From Limimaricola cinnabarinus (GTDB lineage: Bacteria; Pseudomonadota; Alphaproteobacteria; Rhodobacterales; Rhodobacteraceae), in assembly GCF_002723615.1 (NCBI RefSeq), contig NZ_KZ304954.1, positions 183,981 to 247,980 of the forward strand: 64,000 nt of DNA, in the 5' to 3' direction. The notes beneath the pieces are model-generated. The model was not told the DNA's origin, ran no database searches, and saw only the letters and a list, made by a program, of their open reading frames with translations. Numbering within the stretch: position 1 is the first letter of the stretch; every line of letters starts with the position of its first letter. A program made the position numbers and the translations under genes. Below, piece after piece: positions 39,396 through 47,508 of this stretch.

Positions 39396-40780
39396 TCCGC
39401 ATCCTGAGCCTGACTCTCGCCCTCTGCGCCACCGTCGCCGGTACCGCCCGGGCCGAGGTCGCGATCGAGATCGAGGAGGTGACCTCGCCCGGCGGCATCA
39501 CCGCATGGCTGGTCGAGGACCACACCATCCCCTTCACCGCGCTGGAGATCCGCTTCGAGGGCGGCACCTCGCTCGACGAGCCCGACAGCCTCGGCGCGGT
39601 GAACCTGATGACCGGCCTTCTGGAGGAGGGCGCGGGCGAGATGGAGGCGCGCGAATTCCAGGCCGCGCGCGAGGATCTCGGGGCGAGCTTCTCCTTCGAC
39701 GTGGGCAGCGACACGCTCAGCGTCTCGGCCCGGATGCTGACCGAGAACCGCGCGGCGGCGGTCGATCTGCTGCGCGAGGCGCTGGTCGCGCCGCGCTTCG
39801 ACCCGGTCGCCATCGAGCGGGTGCGCGGGCAGGTACAGTCGATCCTGGCGCAGGACGCGCAGAACCCGCGCCGCCTCGCCAGCCGCGCCTTCTACGAGGC
39901 GGCCTTCGGCGATCACCCTTACGGGCGGCCCGACAACGGCACGCCCGAGAGCGTCGCCGCGCTCACGCGCGCGGATCTCCTTGCCGCGCATGAGGCGGCG
40001 CTGACCCGCGAGAACGTGCATGTCGGCGCGGTGGGCGACATCACGCCCGAGGAGCTGGGCGCGCTGCTCGACGAGCTTCTGGGCGATCTGCCCGAGGAGG
40101 GGCCCGAGCTTCCCGGCCATGTCGAGTTCGGCCTCGCGGGCGGGGTCGAGGTGATCGACTATCCGACGCCGCAATCGGTGGCGCTGTTCGGCCAGCCCGG
40201 GCTCGAGCGCGAGGACGAGGATTTCTTCGCGGCCTACATCCTCAACCACATCCTCGGCGGCGGCGGGTTCGAGAGCCGGCTGATGACGGAGCTGCGCGAG
40301 AAGCGCGGGCTGACCTATGGCATCAGCACCGATCTGGTGCCCTTGGAAAACGCCGAGTTCTGGATCGGCTCCGTCGCCTCGGCCAATGACCGTATGGCCA
40401 CCGCGATCGAGGTGATCCGCGACGAATGGGCGCGCATCGCCGAGGAGGGCGTGACGCAAGACGAGCTCGACGCCGCCCAGACCTATCTCACCGGGGAATA
40501 CCCGCTGCGCTTCGACGGCAATGGCCAGATCGCGGGCATCCTCGTCGGCATGCAGGTCACCGGCCTGCCGCAAAGCTACGTCACCGAGCGCAACGAGTTC
40601 ATCGAGGCGGTGACGCTCGAGGAGATCAACCGCGTCGCCGCCGAGCGGGTCGACCCGGAGGCGCTGCATTTCGTGGTGGTGGGCCGCCCCGAGGGGCTGG
40701 ACGGGGCGCAGGTGCTGCAGGCCCCGCGCGTGATCTTGCCCGAGGTGGTGCTGCCCGAAGCGGTCCCGGCGGCGCGGTGA
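39392..40780 (+). CDS. M16 family peptidase-like, non-catalytic partner
   Basis: A 462-residue exported M16 homologue with signal peptide (to GTARA, about residue 21). Where the zinc motif is expected the sequence reads LMTGLLEEG, so HxxEH is missing. The C-terminal half keeps the conserved FFAAYILNHILGGGGFESRLM and REKRGLTYGI segments used for substrate binding in the partner subunit. Translationally coupled to the active subunit. Confidence 0.94.
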   Translation: MIRILSLTLALCATVAGTARAEVAIEIEEVTSPGGITAWLVEDHTIPFTALEIRFEGGTSLDEPDSLGAVNLMTGLLEEGAGEMEAREFQAAREDLGASFSFDVGSDTLSVSARMLTENRAAAVDLLREALVAPRFDPVAIERVRGQVQSILAQDAQNPRRLASRAFYEAAFGDHPYGRPDNGTPESVAALTRADLLAAHEAALTRENVHVGAVGDITPEELGALLDELLGDLPEEGPELPGHVEFGLAGGVEVIDYPTPQSVALFGQPGLEREDEDFFAAYILNHILGGGGFESRLMTELREKRGLTYGISTDLVPLENAEFWIGSVASANDRMATAIEVIRDEWARIAEEGVTQDELDAAQTYLTGEYPLRFDGNGQIAGILVGMQVTGLPQSYVTERNEFIEAVTLEEINRVAAERVDPEALHFVVVGRPEGLDGAQVLQAPRVILPEVVLPEAVPAAR

Positions 40781-40823
40781 GCCCCCTCGCGCGGGCCGGG
40801 CGGGCCGTGCTAGTCTCGGCCCC

Positions 40824-42758
40824 ATGACGCTGCAAGAGACCCCACCGCCCCCGCGCCCCGTGATCCGCCAGCTCGACGAGGCGGCGATCAACCGCATCGC
40901 CGCCGGCGAGGTGGTCGAGCGGCCCGCCTCGGCGGTCAAGGAGCTCGTCGAGAACGCGCTCGACGCGGGCGCGCGGCGGATCGAGGTCACCATCGCCGCC
41001 GGCGGCAAGCGGCTCATCCGCATCAAGGATGACGGCTGCGGCATGACGCCCGATGAGCTGCCGCTGGCGCTGGCGCGCCACGCCACATCGAAGATCGACG
41101 GCTCGGATTTGCTGGCAATCCACTCCTTCGGCTTTCGCGGCGAGGCGCTGGCCTCTCTGGGCGCGGTCGGGCGGCTGGTGCTCACCTCGCGCGCCCATGG
41201 CCACGAGGCGGCGGCGATCAGGGTCGAGGGCGGGCGGCTCGGCCCGGTCACCCCGGCCGCGCTGGAGCGCGGCACGGTGGTCGAGCTGCGCGACCTGTTT
41301 CACGCCACCCCCGCCCGGCTCAAATTCATGCGCTCCGACCGGGCCGAGGGGCAGGCGCTCGCCGAGGCGCTGCGCCGCCTGGCCATGGCCGAACCGCATG
41401 TCGCCTTCTCCTTGCGCGACGCGACCGAGGGGCGCGACCGCGAGATCTTTCGCGTCGATGCCGAGACGGGCGACCCGGTGGAGGCGCTGGGCCGCCGCCT
41501 CGCCGCCATTCTGGGGCGCGAGTTCCACGACAACGCGCTGCCCGTGGATGGCAGCCGCGAGGGGCTGCACCTCACCGGCTTCGCCGCGCTGCCGACCTAT
41601 TCGCGCGGGGCGGGGGTGAGCCAACACGTCTTCGTCAATGGCCGCCCCGTGACCGACCGGCAGCTCACCGGCGCGCTGCGCGCGGCCTACATGGATTTCC
41701 TGTCGCGCGACCGCTTTCCCGCCGCGGCGCTCTTCGTCGAATGCGATCCGCATCTCGTGGACGTCAACGTCCACCCGGCGAAATCCGAGGTGCGGTTCCG
41801 CGACCCGCAGGCGGTGCGCGGGCTGATCGTCTCGACCATCCGCGCGGCGCTGTCGGGCGCGGGGCACCGCGCCTCGACCACCGTGGCGCAGGAGACGCTG
41901 GGCATGATGCGGCCCGGCCCGGCGGCGGAGCGGGCGGGCGATGCGGGCGGGCTGATCGACGAGGAGGACCGCCCCGCGGGCGGCGGCGCGCCCGCGCGGG
42001 TCTACCAGATGGACCGCCCCTCGATGCGGGCGATGCAGGTGGCGCGCGCGGGGCAGGCGCCGGGCATGGGCGAATCAAGCTTCGGCTTCGAGACCGCGCC
42101 GCCCGCCATGCCCGCGCGTTTGCCGGGAACCGAGACCCCCTCGGCGCGGGTCGAGCCCGAGGCCGAGAGCGGCGCGGAAGCGCTGCCACTCGGGGCGGCG
42201 CGCGCGCAGCTGCACGGCAACTGGATCGTGGCGCAGACCGAGACCGGCATGGTGCTCGTGGATCAGCACGCCGCGCATGAGCGGCTGGTCTATGAGCGGC
42301 TGAAGCGGCAGATGGCCGAGACCGGCGTGGCGGCGCAGGCGCTCTTGGTGCCCGAGATCGTCGATCTCGGCGCAGGTGCGGCGCGGCTGCTGGAGGCGGC
42401 GGAGGAGCTTTCGACGCTCGGCCTGAGCATCGAATCCTTCGGCCCCGGCACGGTGGCGGTGCGCGAGACGCCCGCCATGCTGGGGCGGATCGACGCAGGC
42501 GCGCTGTTGCGCGACATTCTCGACGAGCTCGAGGATCTCGACGCCTCGACCGCGCTGCCCGCCCGGCTCGACGCGATCCTGAGCCGGGTGGCCTGCCACG
42601 GCTCGGTCCGCTCGGGCCGCCGCATGCGGGCCGAGGAGATGAACGCGCTGTTGCGCGAGATGGAGGCGACGCCGGGCTCGGGCCAGTGCAATCATGGCCG
42701 CCCCACCTATGTCGAGCTGCAACTGTCGGACATCGAGAAGCTCTTCGGGCGACGCTGA
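40824..42758 (+). CDS. mutL: DNA mismatch repair protein MutL
   Basis: MutS partner ATPase of mismatch repair. The 644-residue protein has the GHKL ATPase motifs ENALDAGA, DDGCGM and FGFRGEAL, then a variable linker (about 330-445) and the C-terminal dimer domain. The latter has DQHAAHERLVYE, which fits the endonuclease motif DQHA(X)2E(X)4E, plus CHGSVRSG and CNHGRPT, so this MutL is probably itself a nicking endonuclease, as in bacteria without MutH. Confidence 0.96.
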   Translation: MTLQETPPPPRPVIRQLDEAAINRIAAGEVVERPASAVKELVENALDAGARRIEVTIAAGGKRLIRIKDDGCGMTPDELPLALARHATSKIDGSDLLAIHSFGFRGEALASLGAVGRLVLTSRAHGHEAAAIRVEGGRLGPVTPAALERGTVVELRDLFHATPARLKFMRSDRAEGQALAEALRRLAMAEPHVAFSLRDATEGRDREIFRVDAETGDPVEALGRRLAAILGREFHDNALPVDGSREGLHLTGFAALPTYSRGAGVSQHVFVNGRPVTDRQLTGALRAAYMDFLSRDRFPAAALFVECDPHLVDVNVHPAKSEVRFRDPQAVRGLIVSTIRAALSGAGHRASTTVAQETLGMMRPGPAAERAGDAGGLIDEEDRPAGGGAPARVYQMDRPSMRAMQVARAGQAPGMGESSFGFETAPPAMPARLPGTETPSARVEPEAESGAEALPLGAARAQLHGNWIVAQTETGMVLVDQHAAHERLVYERLKRQMAETGVAAQALLVPEIVDLGAGAARLLEAAEELSTLGLSIESFGPGTVAVRETPAMLGRIDAGALLRDILDELEDLDASTALPARLDAILSRVACHGSVRSGRRMRAEEMNALLREMEATPGSGQCNHGRPTYVELQLSDIEKLFGRR

Positions 42759-42822
42759 GCTTGCTTGTCGGGGAGAAGCTCACCTCTAAGTGAAGGCGAG
42801 GCGCGGAACGAGGAGCGGTGCG

Positions 42823-43338
42823 ATGCGAGTGGGAATCAAGATCGGGGGCGTCCTCGCGGCGCTGATGCTGGCGGGTTGCGCCGATTTCGGGCCACGGGCG
42901 ATGCCTTTGCTCGAATCGGTGGCGCTGCCGCCGGTGCTGCCGCCGGACGCGGAACTGCGCGCGCTGCCCGAGCCAGAGCCCTTCGCCGCCGAATATACCG
43001 AGAATCCCTTCGAGATGGGGCCGGTCTCGGTGATCGCGCCGGATCGGCGCGGCGCCATGGCGACATGGCAGCTGATCCCCTGCCGGGAGGGACGCGCCAT
43101 CTGCGTCGATGGCCATGCCGGGCAGCTTTCGGTCGCGGGCGAAACCTATGTGGTGAGCGGCGTGCACGGGATGAGCTTTCACCTGATGACCGGCGGCGAG
43201 GGCTTCGTGACCCGCTCGGGCGGCGGCAAATTCGCCGACCGGCAGGTGCCGCTGGCCTGGGAGCATGTCCCCGCGATCGAGCCTTCGGCGCTGCGCGAGG
43301 CGCGCGCGCCGGCGGGTCGCACGATCCCCATGAAGTGA
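42823..43338 (+). CDS. Predicted lipoprotein, function unknown
   Basis: A 171-residue protein with a lipoprotein signal (MRVGIKIGGVLAALMLAGCAD, lipobox LAGC). The mature part has a conserved-looking core with one disulfide-ready Cys pair (LIPCREG, ICVDGH) and ends in a charged tail. I do not recognise the family. GAGGAG before ATG 42823 supports this start over a longer in-frame one at 42790. Confidence 0.75.
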   Translation: MRVGIKIGGVLAALMLAGCADFGPRAMPLLESVALPPVLPPDAELRALPEPEPFAAEYTENPFEMGPVSVIAPDRRGAMATWQLIPCREGRAICVDGHAGQLSVAGETYVVSGVHGMSFHLMTGGEGFVTRSGGGKFADRQVPLAWEHVPAIEPSALREARAPAGRTIPMK

Positions 43339-43520
43339 CGCATCGAGGGGTTTCGCCGCGGCGTGCCGATCGTTAAGGAGGGGGCGACGAAGCCCTAAGT
43401 GGCCGGAACGGTAGGTGGCGCGGCGGTCGACCCAGACAGGGGACCAAGGTGCTGCGTCGTCCTCGCATCGCCGCGATCCTCGCGGCGAGCGCCGGCCATT
43501 GCCAGATCGAGAGGTCCGCG

Positions 43521-43748
43521 ATGCGCCATATCCTCCTGCCGACCACCGCCCTCATGGCCGCCCCCGGCGCGGCCCTCGCCCATCCCGGCCACGTGGCCGA
43601 TGTCGCCGGCCACGACCACTGGGTCGCGGGCGCGGCGATCGGCGTCGCCATCGCGCTGGGCCTGTGGGGCGCGCTCAGGGGCGGACGCAAGGAGGACGAG
43701 CCCGCCGAGACGGAAGCCGAGGATCAGGGCGACGAGGCCCGGGCGTGA
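43521..43748 (+). CDS. DUF6732-like small membrane protein
   Basis: A 75-residue protein with a signal-like first helix (to AALA, about residue 20), the His-rich segment HPGHVADVAGHDHW, one membrane helix (VAGAAIGVAIALGLWGAL) and an acidic end. It resembles small Rhodobacterales proteins classed as DUF6732. As first gene of the cobalamin operon, with His residues at the membrane surface, a link to metal handling is possible but unproven. The stop overlaps the cbiX GTG. Confidence 0.75.
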   Translation: MRHILLPTTALMAAPGAALAHPGHVADVAGHDHWVAGAAIGVAIALGLWGALRGGRKEDEPAETEAEDQGDEARA

Positions 43749-43788
43749 GCGCGCCCAAGACAGGCCCGGGCGTGAGCGCGCCCAAGAC
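43735..43788 (+). repeat. Perfect 27-base tandem duplication over the cbiX start
   Basis: Two identical 27-base copies (43735-43761 and 43762-43788). The first contains the stop of the upstream gene and the GTG of cbiX; the second repeats the same GTG context in frame at 43772. Confidence 0.95.
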
Positions 43789-44899
43789 TGGCGTGATGAT
43801 CTGCGGCCATGGCTCGCGCAGCCAGTCGGCGGTCGACGAGTTCGCGGTGCTGGCCGAAAAGCTGCCCGCGCTGCTGCCGCCCGACTGGCCGGTGGAATAC
43901 GGCTATCTCGAATTCGCCAACCCGGTGATCCGCGACGGGCTCGACCGGCTGCGCGAGCAGGGCTGCACCCGCATCCTCGCCGTGCCGGGCATGCTCTTCG
44001 CGGCGATGCACGCCAAGAACGACATCCCGACCGTGCTCAATACCTATGCCAAGAAGCACGGCATCGAGATCACCTATGGCCGCGAGCTCGGGGTCGATCC
44101 GCGCATGGTCGCCGCCGCCGCCGACCGGATTCAGAGCGCGCTCGATGCCAACCCGTCGGACGTGCCGATGCACGAGACCTGCCTCGTGGTGATCGGCCGC
44201 GGGGCCTCCGATCCCGACGCCAATGGCAACGTCTCCAAGATCGCGCGGCTCTTGTGGGAGGGCATGGGCTTCGGCTGGTGCGAGACCGGCTATTCCGGCG
44301 TCACCTTTCCTCTGGTCGAGCCCTGCCTCGAACATGTGGCGCGCTTGGGCTACCGCCGCGTGGTGGTGTTCCCCTACTTCCTCTTCTCCGGCATCCTGAT
44401 CGACCGGATCTACGGCTTCACCGACCAGGTGGCCGAGGCGCATCCCGAGCTGGAGATCGTCAAGGCGCCTTACTTGGGCGACCACCCGGAGGTGATGAAC
44501 ACCTTTGCCGAGCGCGTGACCGAGCTGGTGGGCGACGCCGTGCCGCCGACCTGCGGCATGTGCAAGTACCGCACGCAGGTTCTGGGCTTCGAGGCCGAGG
44601 TCGGCGCGGTGCAGGAAAGCCATCACCACCATGTCGAGGGGCAGGGGGCGAATGCGCCGGGCTCCAACGTCGCCGATTGCGCGCTCTGCGCCGATTTCTG
44701 CACCGGCATGTGCCGGCTTGATGCGCAGGCGCAGCATGATCACGCCCATGCGCATGGTCTGCCGCACGACCATCACCACGATCACGGGCATCATCACCAT
44801 CACCACGGGCATGACCACGATCACGACCATCACCACGCACCCTATCCGCAGGCCGATCACCCGCTCGGGCCGCTCAGCGTGCTGAAGTCGCGCAAGTGA
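43745..44899 (+). CDS. cbiX: Sirohydrochlorin cobaltochelatase CbiX with Cys- and His-rich tail
   Basis: Inserts cobalt into sirohydrochlorin. The 384-residue protein (from GTG 43745) has two chelatase halves: GHGSRSQSAVDEF with catalytic His22, and the second half from about residue 145 (ETCLVVIGRGASDPDANGN). After residue 265 come CGMC (270-273), CALCADFCTGMC (312-323), a possible iron-sulfur or metal site, and a His/Asp-rich stretch (331-364) suited to storing cobalt. Starts are GTG 43745 or the duplicated GTG 43772. Followed by cobH after 61 bases. Confidence 0.92.
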   Translation: MSAPKTGPGVSAPKTGVMICGHGSRSQSAVDEFAVLAEKLPALLPPDWPVEYGYLEFANPVIRDGLDRLREQGCTRILAVPGMLFAAMHAKNDIPTVLNTYAKKHGIEITYGRELGVDPRMVAAAADRIQSALDANPSDVPMHETCLVVIGRGASDPDANGNVSKIARLLWEGMGFGWCETGYSGVTFPLVEPCLEHVARLGYRRVVVFPYFLFSGILIDRIYGFTDQVAEAHPELEIVKAPYLGDHPEVMNTFAERVTELVGDAVPPTCGMCKYRTQVLGFEAEVGAVQESHHHHVEGQGANAPGSNVADCALCADFCTGMCRLDAQAQHDHAHAHGLPHDHHHDHGHHHHHHGHDHDHDHHHAPYPQADHPLGPLSVLKSRK

Positions 44900-44960
44900 G
44901 CCTCGCCCCTTCCCGCACAAGCACAGCCGCCGGTGTCCACCGCGCGGCAAGGAGGGCCTG

Positions 44961-45596
44961 ATGCGCCCCTATGAGACCGATCCCGCGAAGATCTACGCCC
45001 AGAGCTTCGCCACCGTGCGCGCCGAGGCGCGGCTCGATCGCTTCCCCGAGGATCTCCAGCCGATGGTGATCCGGCTGATCCATGCCTGCGGCATGGTCGA
45101 GATCGCCGACAGGCTGGCCTTTTCGCCCCATGCCATGGCGGCGGGGCGCGCGGCGCTGGCCTCGGGCGCGCCGGTCTTGTGCGATTGCGAGATGGTCGCG
45201 GCGGGGGTCATCCGGCGGCATCTGCCGGACACCGAGATCGCGGTGACGCTGAACGACCCGCGCGTGCCCGACATGGCGAAGGATCTCGGCACCACCCGCT
45301 CGGCGGCCGCCGTCGATCTGTGGCGCGACCGGATCGAGGGCGCGGTGGTGGCCGTGGGCAACGCGCCCACCGCGCTGTTCCACCTTCTGGAGCGGCTCGA
45401 TCAGGGCTGGCCGAAACCGGCGCTGATCTTCGGCTTTCCGGTGGGCTTCGTCGGTGCGGCGGAATCCAAGGCCGAGCTGGCGGCGGACCCGCGCGGCTGC
45501 GATTTCGTCGCGCTCAGGGGCCGCAAGGGCGGCTCTGCCATGGCCTCGGCGGCGGTGAACGCGCTGGCCAACGGCATTTCGGAGGAAAAGCCATGA
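44961..45596 (+). CDS. cobH: Precorrin-8X methylmutase
   Basis: Moves the C11 methyl to C12 to form hydrogenobyrinic acid. The 211-residue protein has the catalytic-His stretch RLIHACGMVE, VLCDCEMVAAGV, APTALFHLLERL and the GFPVGFVGAAESK motif. AAGGAGG precedes the ATG. Stop overlaps cobL by 4 bases. Confidence 0.96.
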   Translation: MRPYETDPAKIYAQSFATVRAEARLDRFPEDLQPMVIRLIHACGMVEIADRLAFSPHAMAAGRAALASGAPVLCDCEMVAAGVIRRHLPDTEIAVTLNDPRVPDMAKDLGTTRSAAAVDLWRDRIEGAVVAVGNAPTALFHLLERLDQGWPKPALIFGFPVGFVGAAESKAELAADPRGCDFVALRGRKGGSAMASAAVNALANGISEEKP

Positions 45597-46810
45597 ACGC
45601 GGTCGCAGCAGAGGAGCCCTGGCTCCACGTCGTCGGCATCGGCGAGGACGGGATGGACGGGCTTCTGCCCGCGACCCGCGCCGTGGTCGAGGCGGCCGAG
45701 ATCATCTTCGGCGGCGAACGGCATCACGAGCTGGCGGGCGCGGTCGGCGCCGAGCGCGTCGCATGGCCCAGCCCCTTCGACGCGCTGATCGAAAAGCTCG
45801 AAAGCTACAAGGGCCGCCGCGTCGTGGTGCTCGCCACCGGCGATCCGCTGTGGTTCTCGGTCGGCGCGCGGATCGGCCGGGCGATCCCGGCATCGGAGGT
45901 CGTCTATCATCCGCAGGTCTCGGCCTTCCAGCTCGCCTCCGCCCGCATGGGCTGGAGCCTCGCGGATGTCGAAACGCTGACCGTGCATGGCCGCCCCGTG
46001 GAGCAGATGATCGCCTTCATCCAGCCGCAGGCGCGGCTCCTGATCCTCACCACCGGCTCCGAGACGCCCGGCCAGATCGCCCGCTTCCTGACCGAGCGCG
46101 GCTTCGGCCAGAGCCCGATGACGGTGCTGGCCAATATGGGCGGCGAGGAGGAGGCGCGCTTCGACGGGGTGGCGGAGGACTGGGACCACGAGGTGCCCGC
46201 CTTCAACACGCTGGCCGTCGATTGCGTCGCGGCCCCCGATGCCGCGCTGATCCCGCGCGTGCCGGGGCTCGACGACAGCCTCTTCGTCTCGGACGGCACC
46301 ATGACCAAGCGCGAGCTGCGCGCCGCGACGCTCGCCAAGCTGATGCCGATGCGCGGCGCGCTGTTGTGGGACATCGGCACCGGCTCGGGCTCGGTCGCGA
46401 TCGAATGGATGCGCGCGGCGCGCTACGCGGGGGCCATCGGCATCGAACCGCGCGCCGACCGCCGGGCGATGGCGGCGGCCAACGCGCTGGCGCTCGGCAC
46501 GCCGCGGCTGCGGCTGGTGGAGGGCGAAGCGCCCGCGGCACTCGACGGGCTGCCCGCGCCGGATGCGATCTTCGTCGGTGGCGGGCTTTCGGCAGAGGTG
46601 TTCGAGGCGGCATGGTCTGCGCTGCGCCCGCTGGGGCGGCTCGTGGCCAACGCGGTGACGCTGGAGAGCGAGGCAGCGCTTATCGCGCTGCATGCCGCGC
46701 ATGGCGGCGATCTGGTGCGGATCTCGGTTGCGCGCGCGGCCCCAGTGGGCCGGCTCACCGGCTGGAAACCGGCGATGCCGGTGATGCAATGGAGCCTGAT
46801 CAAGCGATGA
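45593..46810 (+). CDS. cobL: Precorrin-6Y C5,15-methyltransferase (decarboxylating)
   Basis: Methylates C5 and C15 and decarboxylates the C12 acetate. The 405-residue protein is the two-domain form: a CbiE-like tetrapyrrole methylase (residues 1-205: VVGIGEDGMDGL, ATGDPLWFSVG) and a CbiT-like domain (about 225-405: WDIGTGSGSVAIEW, the GIEPRADR turn and FVGGG). Overlaps both neighbours by 4 bases. Confidence 0.96.
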   Translation: MNAVAAEEPWLHVVGIGEDGMDGLLPATRAVVEAAEIIFGGERHHELAGAVGAERVAWPSPFDALIEKLESYKGRRVVVLATGDPLWFSVGARIGRAIPASEVVYHPQVSAFQLASARMGWSLADVETLTVHGRPVEQMIAFIQPQARLLILTTGSETPGQIARFLTERGFGQSPMTVLANMGGEEEARFDGVAEDWDHEVPAFNTLAVDCVAAPDAALIPRVPGLDDSLFVSDGTMTKRELRAATLAKLMPMRGALLWDIGTGSGSVAIEWMRAARYAGAIGIEPRADRRAMAAANALALGTPRLRLVEGEAPAALDGLPAPDAIFVGGGLSAEVFEAAWSALRPLGRLVANAVTLESEAALIALHAAHGGDLVRISVARAAPVGRLTGWKPAMPVMQWSLIKR

Positions 46811-47508
46811 GCGGCACGCTGTATGGCGTGGGGCTCGGCCCCGGCGCGCCCGACCTGATCACCCTGCGCGCCGCGCGGCTGATCGAGGCCGCGCGCGTCA
46901 TCGCCTACCCGACGCTGGCGGGCGGCGCGAGCTTCGCCCGCTCGATCGCCGCCGGCCTCATCGCGCCCGACGCGCGCGAGATCGCCATGGACGTGCCGAT
47001 GACGGTGGAGCGCGGCCCGGCGCAGGCGGCCTATGACGCGGGCGCGGCAAGGATCGCCCACGTGCTGGAGGCGGGCGAGGACGTGGTCTGCCTGTGCGAG
47101 GGCGACCCGTTCTTCTACGGCTCCTTCATGTATCTCTTCGCGCGGCTGGCGGGTCGCCACCGGGTCGAGATCGTGCCCGGCGTCACCTCGCTCACCGCCG
47201 CCGCCGCCGCCGCGCGCCGCCCGCTCGCCGCGCGCAACGAGCGACTGACAGTGTTGCCGGGACCCTTGCCCGAGGCCGAGCTGCGCGCCCGGATCGAGGG
47301 CGCGGAAAGCGTCGCGATCATGAAGCTGGGCCGCCATTTCCCGAAGGTGCGCGCCGTGATCGACGCGCTCGGCCTGACCGCCCATGCCACTTACGTCGAG
47401 CGCGCCACGCTGGAGGCCGAAGTGGTTCGCCCGCTGGCCGAGGCGCCCGATACCGCCCCCTATTTCTCGATGATCATCCTCACGAAGGGAGCCGATCCTT
47501 GGCTGTGA
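46807..47508 (+). CDS. cobI: Precorrin-2 C20-methyltransferase
   Basis: SAM-dependent methylation at C20. The 233-residue tetrapyrrole methylase has the start YGVGLGPGAPDLITLRAARL, the LCEGDPFFYGSFMYLF loop, IVPGVTSLTAAAAAA, and FSMIILTKG at the end. Overlaps cobL by 4 bases and the cbiG-cobJ fusion by 4-10 bases, depending on that gene's start. Confidence 0.96.
   Translation: MSGTLYGVGLGPGAPDLITLRAARLIEAARVIAYPTLAGGASFARSIAAGLIAPDAREIAMDVPMTVERGPAQAAYDAGAARIAHVLEAGEDVVCLCEGDPFFYGSFMYLFARLAGRHRVEIVPGVTSLTAAAAAARRPLAARNERLTVLPGPLPEAELRARIEGAESVAIMKLGRHFPKVRAVIDALGLTAHATYVERATLEAEVVRPLAEAPDTAPYFSMIILTKGADPWL

Noticed and set aside
44730..44850. Repetitive CAC/CAT/GAC tract near the end of cbiX
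   Set aside because: Not a separate repeat element or CRISPR; it is codons for the His/Asp-rich tail and stays in frame.
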